Positions 7,350 to 17,932 of a stretch of DNA of 64,000 nucleotides are shown here, in pieces. Position 1 is the first letter of the stretch, and the number at the start of each line of letters is the position of its first letter. The DNA is from Luteimonas salinisoli. Lineage in GTDB: Bacteria > Pseudomonadota > Gammaproteobacteria > Xanthomonadales > Xanthomonadaceae. Position numbers and translations under genes: made by a program. The stretch lies in NCBI RefSeq assembly GCF_013425525.1, contig NZ_JACCKA010000091.1, positions 150,899 to 214,898 of the forward strand, given 5' to 3'. The notes below the pieces were generated by a model that saw only the letters and a list, made by a program, of their open reading frames with translations, had not been told where the DNA came from and did not search any database.

Positions 7350-9824
7350 TCAGGCCGCCTCGCGCGAAGCCTTGCCCTGCTCGCGATCGTAGTGGGACGC
7401 CGCGACCAGTTCGTGCGGGTCGAAATCGTCCACCCAGATCGTGTCGAGGGTGAGTTCGCGCAGCTCCTCGAGCAGCACCCGCTCCTCGGCGGTGATCCAG
7501 CCCTCCCGCACGCCTTCGTCGAGCTGGGTGGGGAAGTCGAGCGATTCGATGTCGCTGTTCTTCAGCGCCTTGAGGAACTTGCGCTCCACCGGCTCGGCCT
7601 GGATCGCCTTGGCCAGGTAGCTGTTGATGCGCCCGGCCGGGTTGTTGGCGCACGGGGTGGTGAAGACACCCTCGGCGAGGCGGTCGCGGGCGTCGTTGGG
7701 GTTCATCAGCAGCGCGGCGACGCGGTGGCCCAGGCGGTCGCTCGGCGCCACCGCGCGGCGGCCCCAGGGAAACACCAGACCCCACAGCAGCCAGCCCACC
7801 GGGCGGATCGGGAAATTGCGCAGCGCGCCGGAGAACGCCACCTCGATCTTGTGCACGCAGTCGTGGAACGCCCAGGCCAGGAGCGGCTGGTCGCCGACCG
7901 GCCGGCCTTCGTCCTCGTAGCGCTTGAGCATGCTGCTGGCGATGTAGAGCTGGCTGAGCACGTCGCCCAGGCGCCCGGACAGCGACTCCTTGAACTTGAG
8001 CTTGCCGCCGAGCAGCAGCATCGAGGTGTCGGCCATCAGCGCCAGCGCCGCCGAGTAGCGGTTGAGCTTGCGGTAGTAGCGGCGCGTGTAGGCATCCCCC
8101 GGGGCCTTGCCGAACCGCGCGCCGGTCAGGCCGAACCACAGGCTGCGCACCGCGTTGGAGATGGCGAAGCCGATGTGGCCGAACAGGTTGCGGTCGAACT
8201 CGACCAGGCGCTCGCGCTCGTCCTCGAGCTGCGCGGCCTTCATTTCCTTGAGCACCCAGGGATGGCAGAGGATCGCGCCCTGGCCGAAGATCATCAGGCT
8301 GCGGGTCATGATGTTGGCGCCTTCCACCGTGATCATGATCGGCACGGCCTGCCAGTTGCGGCCGGCGTAGTTGCGCGGGCCGAGGATGATGCCCTTGCCG
8401 CCGTGCACGTCCATCACGTCGCGCGAGACCTCGCGCGCCATCTCGGTGCAGTGGTACTTGGCGATGGTGGACGGCACCGCAGGATTCTCGCCGCGCGCCA
8501 CCGCGGCGGCGGTGGCCTGGGCCAGCGCGCTGATCGCGAACGCCCGGCCGCCGATGCGCGCCAGCGCCTCCTCGACGCCCTCGAAGCGGCCCACCGACAG
8601 CCCGAACTGCTTGCGGATGCGCGCGTAGGCGCCGGTGACGATGGCGCCCATCTTGGCGCCGCCGCTGCCGGAGGAGGGCAGGGTGATCGAGCGGCCGATC
8701 GACAGGCACTCGACCAGCATCTGCCAGCCCTTGCCCGCATACGCCTCGCCGCCGATCAGCTGGCTGAGCGGGATGAAGACCTCCTTGCCGCGGACCGGCC
8801 CGTTCTGGAACGGGCTGTTGAGCGGGAAGTGGCGGCGGCCGGCCTCGACCCCCGGGGTCTCGCGCGGCACCAGCGCCAGGGTGATGCCGATGTCCTTCTT
8901 TTCGCCGAGGATGCCGTCCGGGTCGTACATGCGGAACGCCAGGCCGATCAGCGTGGCCACGGGCGCCAGGGTGATGTAGCGCTTGTCGAAGGTGAGCTTG
9001 ACCCCGACCACGCGCGCGCCGTTCCACTCGCCCATGGCGACGATGCCGTAGTCCGGGATCGAGGTGGCGTCCGAACCGGCGAAAGGCCCGGTCAGGGCGA
9101 AGCAGGGCACTTCGCGGCCGTCGGCCAGGCGCGGCAGGTAGTGGTCCTTCTGCTCCTGGGTGCCGTAGTGGATCAGCAGCTCGCCGGGGCCGAGCGAGTT
9201 GGGCACGCCCACGGTGGAGCTGACCACGCTGGAGATCGAGGCCAGCTTCTGGATCACCTTGTGGTTGGCCAGCGCCGAGAAGCCGAGCCCGCCGTACTCC
9301 TTCGGCACGATCATGCCGAAGAAGCGGTTCTTCTTGATGAACTCCCACATGTCGGGCGGCAGGTCGGCATCGACGTGGGTGATCTCCCAGTCGTTGGTCA
9401 TCCGGCACAGCTCTTCGGTGGGCCCGTCCAGGAACGCCTGCTCCTCGGCGCTGAGTTCCGCCTTCGGCTGGTCCAGCAGCACCTGCCAGTCGGGCCGGCC
9501 CGAGAACAGCTCGCCTTCGAAGCCGACGGTGCCGGCTTCCAGCGCGGTACGCTCGGTCTCCGACAGCGGCGGCAGGATCTTCAGATAGAAGCCCAATAGC
9601 GGCCGGGTGATCAGCGGCCGGCGGATGGCCGGGATCAGCAGCGGTACCGCGATCAGCGCGGCGATCGCGGCGGCGACCGCGGTGGCCACCGAGTGGGCGC
9701 CGAGCAGCCAGCAGGCGAGCAGTGCGGTGAAGGTGAGCGCGGCCCAGACCGCCAGCCGCAGCCGATGGTAGGCGGCGAATGCGCCGACGAGGAGGAAGAC
9801 GATGAACGGGATCGCGACGCTCAT
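7350..9824 (-). CDS. fadE: Acyl-CoA dehydrogenase FadE
   Basis: 824 residues, close to the 814-residue E. coli FadE and far longer than ordinary 380-residue acyl-CoA dehydrogenases. Two N-terminal membrane segments (from MSVAIPFIVFLLVGAFAAY) precede a flavoprotein dehydrogenase core, with LTGPFAGSDATSIPDYG, GRSITLPSSGSGGAKMG and a DVMDVHGGKGIILGPRNYAG region, and then the long FadE-specific C-terminal domain. It performs the first oxidation step of fatty acid beta-oxidation at the inner membrane. The ATG at 9824 is chosen because residues upstream of it are low-complexity. A TetR gene diverges from it and a palindrome lies 62 bases upstream, so repression by that regulator is likely. Confidence 0.93.
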   Translation of the reverse strand: MSVAIPFIVFLLVGAFAAYHRLRLAVWAALTFTALLACWLLGAHSVATAVAAAIAALIAVPLLIPAIRRPLITRPLLGFYLKILPPLSETERTALEAGTVGFEGELFSGRPDWQVLLDQPKAELSAEEQAFLDGPTEELCRMTNDWEITHVDADLPPDMWEFIKKNRFFGMIVPKEYGGLGFSALANHKVIQKLASISSVVSSTVGVPNSLGPGELLIHYGTQEQKDHYLPRLADGREVPCFALTGPFAGSDATSIPDYGIVAMGEWNGARVVGVKLTFDKRYITLAPVATLIGLAFRMYDPDGILGEKKDIGITLALVPRETPGVEAGRRHFPLNSPFQNGPVRGKEVFIPLSQLIGGEAYAGKGWQMLVECLSIGRSITLPSSGSGGAKMGAIVTGAYARIRKQFGLSVGRFEGVEEALARIGGRAFAISALAQATAAAVARGENPAVPSTIAKYHCTEMAREVSRDVMDVHGGKGIILGPRNYAGRNWQAVPIMITVEGANIMTRSLMIFGQGAILCHPWVLKEMKAAQLEDERERLVEFDRNLFGHIGFAISNAVRSLWFGLTGARFGKAPGDAYTRRYYRKLNRYSAALALMADTSMLLLGGKLKFKESLSGRLGDVLSQLYIASSMLKRYEDEGRPVGDQPLLAWAFHDCVHKIEVAFSGALRNFPIRPVGWLLWGLVFPWGRRAVAPSDRLGHRVAALLMNPNDARDRLAEGVFTTPCANNPAGRINSYLAKAIQAEPVERKFLKALKNSDIESLDFPTQLDEGVREGWITAEERVLLEELRELTLDTIWVDDFDPHELVAASHYDREQGKASREAA

Positions 9825-9885
9825 GGGAAGCTCCGGAGGGCGAGGCCTGGGTGGGGGCGAAGACCGCATGCGCTTCGCGGCATCG

Positions 9886-9905
9886 ACCATACGCAGAAGT
9901 ATGGT
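9886..9905. promoter_or_regulatory. Inverted repeat in the fadE/TetR intergenic region (candidate TetR operator)
   Basis: ACCATAC (9886-9892) and GTATGGT (9899-9905) form a perfect 7-base inverted repeat with a 6-base spacer. It sits between divergent fadE (start 9824) and the TetR gene (start 10001). A 20-base dyad in that position is what a TetR-family repressor controlling both promoters would use. A shorter related sequence, GTATGGATAC, occurs just upstream of the TetR start. Confidence 0.55.
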
Positions 9906-10000
9906 AGGCCCGGCGGGTCGTGTCAATGATCGCGCAGGGCGCGTGGCGCGGGCATGACGGCGCTTTTCCCGACCCCGGCGTATGGATACACTTGCTCCCC

Positions 10001-10615
10001 ATGACTTCCGCCGCCGCCCCGGCTTCGGGCAAGCCGAAAGCCGCCAGACCGCCGGAGCGCAGTGGCCGGCTCAGCGCCGAGGACTGGGCCCAGGCCGCGC
10101 TGGACCTGATCGCCGAGCAGGGCGTGGCGGCGGTGGCCGTCGAACCGCTGGCACGCCGGCTGGGCGTGACCAAGGGCAGCTTCTACTGGCATTTCCCGTC
10201 CCGTGACGCGCTGCTGCAGGCGGCGCTGGAGCGCTGGGAGAACGTCGAACAGGAGGCGGTGTTCGGCGCGCTGGAGAAGATCTCCGACCCGCAGGAGCGC
10301 CTGCGCGCGCTGATCCAGATGGTCGCCCACGAGATCAAGTCGCACGCGATCTACAGCGCGATGCTGCAGGCTCTGGATCACCCGATCGTGCAGCCGGTGA
10401 TCGGCCGGGTGTCGGAGCGGCGGCTGGAGTACCTCACCGCCTCGTTCAGGCAGGTGGGGTTGGGCCGCAGCGAGGCGCAGCACCGTGCCCGCCTCGCCTA
10501 CACCGCCTATGTCGGCTTTCTGCAGCTGTCGCTGCAGCTGCCGCAGTCGCGGCTCGACCACGACACCTTCGACGAGTACATCGAACACGTGATGGCGACG
10601 CTGATCCCGCGCTGA
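10001..10615 (+). CDS. TetR/AcrR family transcriptional regulator
   Basis: 204 residues. Residues 25-70 form a TetR helix-turn-helix: DWAQAALDLIAEQGVAAVAV, then LARRLGVTKGSFYWHFPSRDALL, with the family hallmark of the recognition helix followed by SFYWHF. The rest is an all-helical ligand domain of normal size. It is divergent from fadE, and the shared region holds a perfect dyad, so it probably represses fadE and itself and responds to a fatty acyl ligand. That ligand is inference. The start at 10001 is chosen because upstream codons cover the presumed operator region. Confidence 0.88.
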   Translation: MTSAAAPASGKPKAARPPERSGRLSAEDWAQAALDLIAEQGVAAVAVEPLARRLGVTKGSFYWHFPSRDALLQAALERWENVEQEAVFGALEKISDPQERLRALIQMVAHEIKSHAIYSAMLQALDHPIVQPVIGRVSERRLEYLTASFRQVGLGRSEAQHRARLAYTAYVGFLQLSLQLPQSRLDHDTFDEYIEHVMATLIPR

Positions 10616-10712
10616 GCGCCGCGGATCCGCCGGTCTGCGACTCTCGTCGCATTGCGCCACGCAGCGGCCCGCCATGTGGCCACGGTGGCGCCGCGAATGG
10701 TGCAGGTGCAGC

Positions 10713-10752
10713 AAGACATGCCGGCGGCAGTCCCTAGAATGTCCCGGGACAT
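10713..10752 (+). promoter_or_regulatory. Predicted pckG promoter with overlapping palindrome
   Basis: A -35-like AAGACA (10713-10718) and a -10-like TAGAAT (10735-10740) are 16 bases apart, ahead of the pckG start at 10770. A perfect 14-base palindrome ATGTCCCGGGACAT (10739-10752) overlaps the end of the -10 box and the probable start of transcription. That is a favourable position for a repressor. No regulator is identified. Confidence 0.4.
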
Positions 10753-10769
10753 CCAGCCCCGGGGCATGC

Positions 10770-12602
<1,833 letters not shown>

Positions 12603-12874
12603 GGATTCCCGGCGACCGGGCGCATTTTCGTTCCCGGGCCGGCGCCGAAGGCCCGACGCCGCGGACCGCCATCCGTCAGGCCAGCCACGGCGGCATCCAG
12701 GGCCGAGAACCGGGCCTGCTCCGCGCGGATGCGCGCTGCGGGCCAGCCAGGACCGACCGGTGCTCGTCGCACCGTTCGTCGGAAAGACAACCAGGGGACT
12801 GGAGCCCGCGCCGGCGGGGCGTATATAGGGAATGCATGCCTCCGACCACCCCTGGCCGCTACTGGAGAAATGCC

Positions 12875-13102
12875 ATGAACGTGTCCCTGCGTGTCCTCGC
12901 TTCGAGCGTCGTGATTCTTTCGCTGTCCGCGTGCGCGAGCACCCAGCGAACGGTCTCGACCTACTCGCCGGCGTATCCGGAAACCCGCCTCGTCCAGGAT
13001 GTCGACTACATCCAGAACTACGAGAGGGCAGCCCAGCGGCGTGCCTTCGTGCACGTGCATTGGGTCAACCCGCCGACGCGAAGAGTTACGGCCGAGAACT
13101 GA
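12875..13102 (+). CDS. Small putative lipoprotein
   Basis: 75 residues. The start at 12875 is favoured over an upstream in-frame ATG at 12836 because GGAG lies about 8 bases before it and it yields a clean lipoprotein signal (SLRVLASSVVILSLSAC, lipobox LSAC, Cys near residue 19). The mature part is short and polar, with several Tyr residues and no known domain. It is expected at a membrane of the cell envelope. The function is unknown. The 270 bases upstream (12603-12874) show nothing that I recognise. Confidence 0.65.
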   Translation: MNVSLRVLASSVVILSLSACASTQRTVSTYSPAYPETRLVQDVDYIQNYERAAQRRAFVHVHWVNPPTRRVTAEN

Positions 13103-13308
13103 GAACTAGACAACCAGGATTGAAAGCACTCGTCTGCCCGAAGCATCCGTTACCGACAGGGCCGGGCGCCAGGAAAGCGCGCCCGCGCCAGACGCGGCAA
13201 GCTCTTTCGATCCGACGTGTCGATGGTTAAGCGGTGGCTCCCGCCGGCAGCGCCCCTGGTCGGCCGGCGGAAACAGCGGACGTCCCCAGTCAGGCCGATG
13301 AGGACGCC

Positions 13309-13824
13309 CTAGCAGCTCCCGCCTTCGCCCGAAATGCAGCTGGGCTGGCGGATGATCTGATCCGCCGTTTCGCGGGCGCGGAGGCGTTCGCGCTCGATGG
13401 TGGCGACGGAGGAACACTGGGTCGAGGTGATGCGGGTGCCCGTCTTGGGTACCTGCCGGCACACCACGGCGTTTTCCCGCTGGTGCTGCACGATCGCTTC
13501 GAACGATTGCTGCGCGTTATGGAGCTCGGTCTTCTGGTGCAGCGACAGCTCGTCGGTGCCGGAGCGATCGGTCAGCAAAGCGATGATCTTCTCTCCGTTG
13601 TTGCGCAGCGCGTCCCTGTCCCTGGCGCGGAATCGCCCGTACTCGCCCCGTTCGGCGAGGGCGAGAATCTCGCGTACCTGGTCGAGGTATTCGGCGACCT
13701 GGTCGCCGGCCATTTCGATCTCGACGGCTTCCGCCTCGTCGGCGGCGGGAGCCGGTTGAGCGAGCGTCGCGTTGCCCAGGAGCAGGGGCAGCATGATGCT
13801 GCCGCAAACAAGTAGGCGCCTCAT
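13309..13824 (-). CDS. Secreted hypothetical protein, tandem paralogue A
   Basis: 171 residues. A signal peptide (residues 1-22, ending TLAQ) is followed by an acidic stretch and a conserved helical domain that starts MAGDQVAEYL. The C-terminal part has two cysteines framing VVCRQVPKTGTRITSTQCSS, a pattern of C-R, about five residues, G-[ST] and C that recurs in small secreted proteins of this family of bacteria. It then ends QPSC. The upstream gene on the same strand (14081-14617) is nearly the same protein over about 130 residues. The role is unknown; localisation in the periplasm is inferred from the signal peptide. Confidence 0.75.
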   Translation of the reverse strand: MRRLLVCGSIMLPLLLGNATLAQPAPAADEAEAVEIEMAGDQVAEYLDQVREILALAERGEYGRFRARDRDALRNNGEKIIALLTDRSGTDELSLHQKTELHNAQQSFEAIVQHQRENAVVCRQVPKTGTRITSTQCSSVATIERERLRARETADQIIRQPSCISGEGGSC

Positions 13825-14080
13825 CGGCTGATCCCCCGTATTGACTTTGAATGGCCGAATATGCCACGGGGAGCGGCGGGCGATCAAGCCACGGCCGGCG
13901 CGGCCGAGGTGCCGCCGCATGATGCGGAAACTCCAGCGGACGCATCGGCGCCTGTCCGGATCCAAAGTGAGAGACGGGCCGAAGCCCGCCTCATGAATGC
14001 GCAACCTCGCGCGTTTGATGCCCCGATGCGCACGCCGAATTGTGGTGCGACAATCCGCCTGGTCTGGTTCGGCCTGCGCG

Positions 14081-14617
14081 TCAGCAGGAGCCGCCTTCCA
14101 TCGCCTCTCCCCCGCCGAAGTGGGAGACGCAGCTGGGTTGCCTGATGATCTGGTCCGCCGTTTCGCGGGCGTTGCGGCGCTCCCGCTCGATGGTCGCGAC
14201 GGAAGCGCATTGCGTCGAGGTGATGCGGGTGCCCGTCTTGGCCACCTGCCGGCAGACGACGGCGTTTTCCCGCTGGTGCTGCACGATCGCTTCGAACGAC
14301 TTCTGCGCGTTGAAGAGTTCGGTCTTCTGGTGCAGCGACAGCTCATCGGTGCCGGAACGGTCGGTCAGCAGGTCGATGATCCTGTTTCCGTTGTTGCGCA
14401 GTGCGTCCCTGTCCCTGGCGCGGAAACGTCCGTACTCGCCCCGTTCTGCAAGCGAGAGAATCTCGCGGACCTCGGCGAGGTACTCGGCGACCTGGTCGCC
14501 GGCCATTTCCATCGCGGCGGTCTCCTCGTCGTCGGCGTCGGCCGTCGACTGGGCGAGCGAGACGCTGCCGAATGCCAGCGACAGCATGAGACTGGAGCAG
14601 AAGACGAGACGTTTCAC
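14081..14617 (-). CDS. Secreted hypothetical protein, tandem paralogue B
   Basis: 178 residues, beginning at a GTG (14617) that gives a good signal peptide (KRLVFCSSLMLSLAFGSVSLAQ). From MAGDQVAEYLAEVREIL to IIRQPSC it matches paralogue A almost residue for residue. It differs mainly in the acidic linker after the signal and in a short C-terminal tail (VSHFGGGEAMEGGSC). The DNA is also closely similar, so the duplication is recent. Between it and the TonB receptor upstream is a strong terminator, so it needs its own promoter in 14618-14755. The function is unknown. Confidence 0.75.
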   Translation of the reverse strand: MKRLVFCSSLMLSLAFGSVSLAQSTADADDEETAAMEMAGDQVAEYLAEVREILSLAERGEYGRFRARDRDALRNNGNRIIDLLTDRSGTDELSLHQKTELFNAQKSFEAIVQHQRENAVVCRQVAKTGTRITSTQCASVATIERERRNARETADQIIRQPSCVSHFGGGEAMEGGSC

Positions 14618-14755
14618 CGATCGATTCCCCTGGTTGGCCGAAGGCCCGACTATGGCATCCCGGGCGGCCGGGATCAACGTCCCCGCCGACGTGCATTCAG
14701 GCCGTCGGACTGCGCGGAAAACCCCAGGAACCGGCATGGCGGCGGGCGTCGCGGC

Positions 14756-14786
14756 AAAAAAAAAGAGGCGGGCCGAAGCCCGCCTC
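14756..14786 (-). terminator. Rho-independent terminator of the TonB-dependent receptor gene
   Basis: Read on the minus strand, a perfect 9-base stem GAGGCGGGC/GCCCGCCTC closes on a TTCG tetraloop and is followed at once by nine T residues (14756-14764 on the plus strand are all A). It lies 25 bases past the receptor stop codon. This is a textbook intrinsic terminator and marks the end of that transcript. Confidence 0.92.
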
Positions 14787-14810
14787 CAGAGTCACGCAAT
14801 CGAGCAAAAA

Positions 14811-17750
14811 TCAGAACGTGAAGGTCGCGCCCAGCGTGATGTAACGACCGATCACGTCGTAGGTCTGCGGGAACGTGTTGCCGCTGTTGGTCGTCGTGGT
14901 GCCGATGGTGTTGCCCACCAGCGGCGGCTTCTTGTTGGCCACGTTGTTGACGTTCAGCGAGAAGCGGGCATTGAACGGCGCGTTGTAGGCCATGCCCAGG
15001 TCGAAGTAGTTGTAGGCGCTGATTTCCTCGAAATCTTCGAGGAAGTCGCCCTGCTGCAGGCCCTCGAGCTCCATCTTGCCGGTATGGCGCCAGCGCATGG
15101 AGAACTCCAGGTCGTTGAGCGACCACACCGTGCTCAGGTTCGCACGGAACTTGTGGGGACCGACGCCGCAGTCGGTGCTGTAGTAGCCAAGGCAGTCGCG
15201 GTTGATCGAGGCCGGGGTGGCCTGGAAGTCGTGGCTGGTGACCTTGCTGGCGTCGAGCCGGAACCCGAGACGGCCGTAGCTCTCCGGGAGGTTCAGGCCG
15301 TAGTGGACGCCGAGGTCGTAGCCGTCCGTCGACAGGCGGCCCAGGTTCGACTGCGCCAGCACGATGCCGTCCGAATCCACGCTGTTGAAGCCGCCGTTGC
15401 TCGGCGAGCGGAGGACCAGCTCGCAAAGGCTGTTGAACGTCAGGCCCGGATTGAACGCAGTGCTGTAGCAGCCGTCCAGAATGTCGCCGACCGCGGGGGT
15501 CGAGACCATTTCTTCCAGCTCGATCTTCCAGTAGTCGAAGGTCACGACCAGGTCGTTGGTGAACGTCGGCGACCAGACAAAACCGATGGTGCGGGTGTCG
15601 GCCTTCTCCGGCTCAAGCAGCCGGTTGCCGCCGGTGCGGACGTTGACCTGTCCGGCGGACGGCTGCGCAAGGCTGCCGATCTGGTTGACCGGAACGCCGG
15701 TGAGACGGCAGAGGTTGGCCAACGTACCGGCAGTGTTCGCCTCGCCCGGGCTGATCGCCGAACCGGCGCAGGGGTCGGTGTCCAGGTTCGCCAGGCCGGT
15801 CACCGCCGGAGCGAACAGCTCGCCGATGCTCGGGGCGCGGGTGGCGTGCTGGAACATGCCGCGGAAGCGCAGGGTCTCGATCGGCGCCCACTCCAGGCCG
15901 TACTTGTAGGTGCTGTAGTCGAACGAGTTGCCCTCGATCGAGAAGTCCGAGTAGCGATAGCCGAGCTCGAGGTTCAGCGAGCTGGCGGCGGTCATGCCGC
16001 TGAGCAGGGGCACCAGGGCCTCGCCGTAGGCCTCCTGGAGCCGGAAGCCGCCGCGACGGTCCGGGAACGGAGCGCCGGTGCCCATCACCTCGCCCTGGAT
16101 CTGCGAGGCCGCGTCGGCGCGCGTCTCGGCGGTCGCCTTGCGGCTCTCGACACCGAAGGCCAAGCCGACCGGATAGTCGGACCACGGGCTCTTGAAGTCG
16201 CCCAGATCGCCCGACACCGTGCCGGCCAGGACTTCCTGGACGACGGACTGCTTGGAATACGACGACAGGTTGATGAAGCCGATCATCTCCGGGGTGATCG
16301 ATCCTTCCGGGCCCCAGATGTCCAGCGGGACGCAGCCGTTCGAGGTATCCAGGCACTCGTTCGGATCGACGGCCAGCAACGCCTGGCGGGTCTTGGACAG
16401 CGAGCCCCAGTTGATCCGGGCGCTGTCCTGGTCGGACTCGCCGTGGGACCAGTAGGCGTCGTAGCGCCAGTTGTCGGTGATGTCGCCGCGCAGGCCGACG
16501 GTGTACTGGAAGGTCTTGGTGTCGATCGTGTTGATGCGCGGCCCGAGCTCGACGAGGCGGCGGCCGGGGGTGACCACCACGGTGTCGGTATTGCCGACGA
16601 CGCAGTCGGCCGCGGCGATCCCGTTGCCGAAGCACAGCTGCTGACGGGCGGCCTCCGGAATGAACGGGTTGCCGATCGTGATGTCCAATCCGTTCAGGAA
16701 CAGGCCGCTCGAGGCGAGGTTCAGTTCGACTTCCGAACGCGTGTAGAGCATCTGCGCGTAGGCTTCGGCATGCCGGTTGATCTCGAAGCGCCCGAGAGCG
16801 GTCGCCTGATAGCGGTCCATCGGGGTGTAGAAGTAGTTCTGCGGATTGAAGTTGAACGAGTGCACGGCCGGGTCGTAGGGGACCATCTCGCCGGTCGTCG
16901 TATCGATCACCCGGTTGCCGACGGCAGGAAGACCGGTCTCGGGATTGATGGCGCCCGTGGGAAAGCCGAGGAAGACCGACGGCACCGCGGTGGCCGAGCC
17001 CTGCGGATTGCCCGTGACCGACGACAGCGAAGCCAGACCGATCTCGCGCTCGCCCTGGGTCAGCGGGTCGGCCTTGGTGTGGCCGACGCTGAGCACCACG
17101 TTGCCGCGACCGTCGTACAGGTTGGCGCCGATGGTGACGTCGTTGCGCTGGCGCGCCTGGTCGTTCTTGTGCGACTGACCGTAGGACGAGGAGATCTCCA
17201 GGCCTTCGAAATCGCGGCGCAGGATGAAGTTGGCGACGCCGCCGATGGCGTCCGCGCCGTACACCGCCGAGGCGCCGCCGGTCACGATGTCCACGCTCTG
17301 GATCAGCGAGACCGGGATCGTGTTGATGTCGACCTGGCCGGCCAGGGTGTAGGGGACGAGGCGGCGACCGTCGAGAAGGACGACCGACCGGTTGGAGCCG
17401 AGCGAACGCAGGTCCAGCCTGGCGCCGCCGTCGGAACCGTTGTTGGTGCCGGGGCCGATCGGCGTGGTCACGCCCGGCAGCTGGCGGATGAATTCTTCGG
17501 CGGTGATCGGCTGCGAGCGCTGGATCTCATCGCGCTCCAGGCCGACGATCGGGCTGTTCGCAGTCAGGCCGGGAACGATGATGCGGCTGCCGGTGACTTC
17601 GATACGGTCCAGGGTGGTAGCCGTCTCCTGCTGCGGCTGCGCGTCGTCGGTCTCCTGGGCGACGGCGATGCCGGTCACGGCAAGGCTGCTCGCCCCAACG
17701 AACAACGCGAGGGTAATCGCGTCGCGGAGCTTGGTGGTCTTGAATGTCAT
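14811..17750 (-). CDS. TonB-dependent outer membrane receptor
   Basis: 979 residues. A signal peptide (to about residue 32) is followed by an acidic Gln-rich linker and the LDRIEVTGSRI segment that opens the plug domain. The plug includes SVVLLDGRRLVPYTL and DIVTGGASAVYGADAIGG. A 22-strand-size barrel follows and ends in an aromatic strand, YITLGATFTF. Long receptors of this type are abundant in xanthomonads and take up siderophores, sugars or peptides; the substrate cannot be assigned. The ATG at 17750 has a GGAGAGAGAG ribosome-binding site directly upstream; a TTG 12 bases earlier is less likely. Confidence 0.92.
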   Translation of the reverse strand: MTFKTTKLRDAITLALFVGASSLAVTGIAVAQETDDAQPQQETATTLDRIEVTGSRIIVPGLTANSPIVGLERDEIQRSQPITAEEFIRQLPGVTTPIGPGTNNGSDGGARLDLRSLGSNRSVVLLDGRRLVPYTLAGQVDINTIPVSLIQSVDIVTGGASAVYGADAIGGVANFILRRDFEGLEISSSYGQSHKNDQARQRNDVTIGANLYDGRGNVVLSVGHTKADPLTQGEREIGLASLSSVTGNPQGSATAVPSVFLGFPTGAINPETGLPAVGNRVIDTTTGEMVPYDPAVHSFNFNPQNYFYTPMDRYQATALGRFEINRHAEAYAQMLYTRSEVELNLASSGLFLNGLDITIGNPFIPEAARQQLCFGNGIAAADCVVGNTDTVVVTPGRRLVELGPRINTIDTKTFQYTVGLRGDITDNWRYDAYWSHGESDQDSARINWGSLSKTRQALLAVDPNECLDTSNGCVPLDIWGPEGSITPEMIGFINLSSYSKQSVVQEVLAGTVSGDLGDFKSPWSDYPVGLAFGVESRKATAETRADAASQIQGEVMGTGAPFPDRRGGFRLQEAYGEALVPLLSGMTAASSLNLELGYRYSDFSIEGNSFDYSTYKYGLEWAPIETLRFRGMFQHATRAPSIGELFAPAVTGLANLDTDPCAGSAISPGEANTAGTLANLCRLTGVPVNQIGSLAQPSAGQVNVRTGGNRLLEPEKADTRTIGFVWSPTFTNDLVVTFDYWKIELEEMVSTPAVGDILDGCYSTAFNPGLTFNSLCELVLRSPSNGGFNSVDSDGIVLAQSNLGRLSTDGYDLGVHYGLNLPESYGRLGFRLDASKVTSHDFQATPASINRDCLGYYSTDCGVGPHKFRANLSTVWSLNDLEFSMRWRHTGKMELEGLQQGDFLEDFEEISAYNYFDLGMAYNAPFNARFSLNVNNVANKKPPLVGNTIGTTTTNSGNTFPQTYDVIGRYITLGATFTF

Positions 17751-17837
17751 CTCTCTCTCCAAGTGAGTCTTGGGAAATTCCCATGGGAACCCGCCGGCGG
17801 CGTCAAGTGAAACGCCTAATCTGGCAAGGCCGGGGCC

Positions 17838-17885
17838 GATAGTAGCCCCCCTCGGAGAAAAATTAAAGTGTCGTTAACACGGGTG
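17838..17885 (-). promoter_or_regulatory. AT-rich upstream region of the TonB-dependent receptor gene (candidate promoter/operator)
   Basis: About 90-135 bases before the receptor start, an unusually AT-rich patch on the minus strand reads GTGTTAACGACACTTTAATT. GTGT and ACAC bracket TTAACG as an imperfect dyad, with a T-run just after it. In DNA of about 70% GC such a patch is likely to hold the promoter and a regulator site. No clean -35/-10 pair is called. Confidence 0.3.
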
Positions 17886-17932
17886 CGGACAACGGGAACT
17901 TCACGCCTCCGCCAGGGGTGCAACAGGAGCCG

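Noticed and set aside
14040-17810. Open frame of 1256 codons opposite the TonB-dependent receptor
   Set aside because: Antisense shadow of the receptor, with no recognisable motifs.
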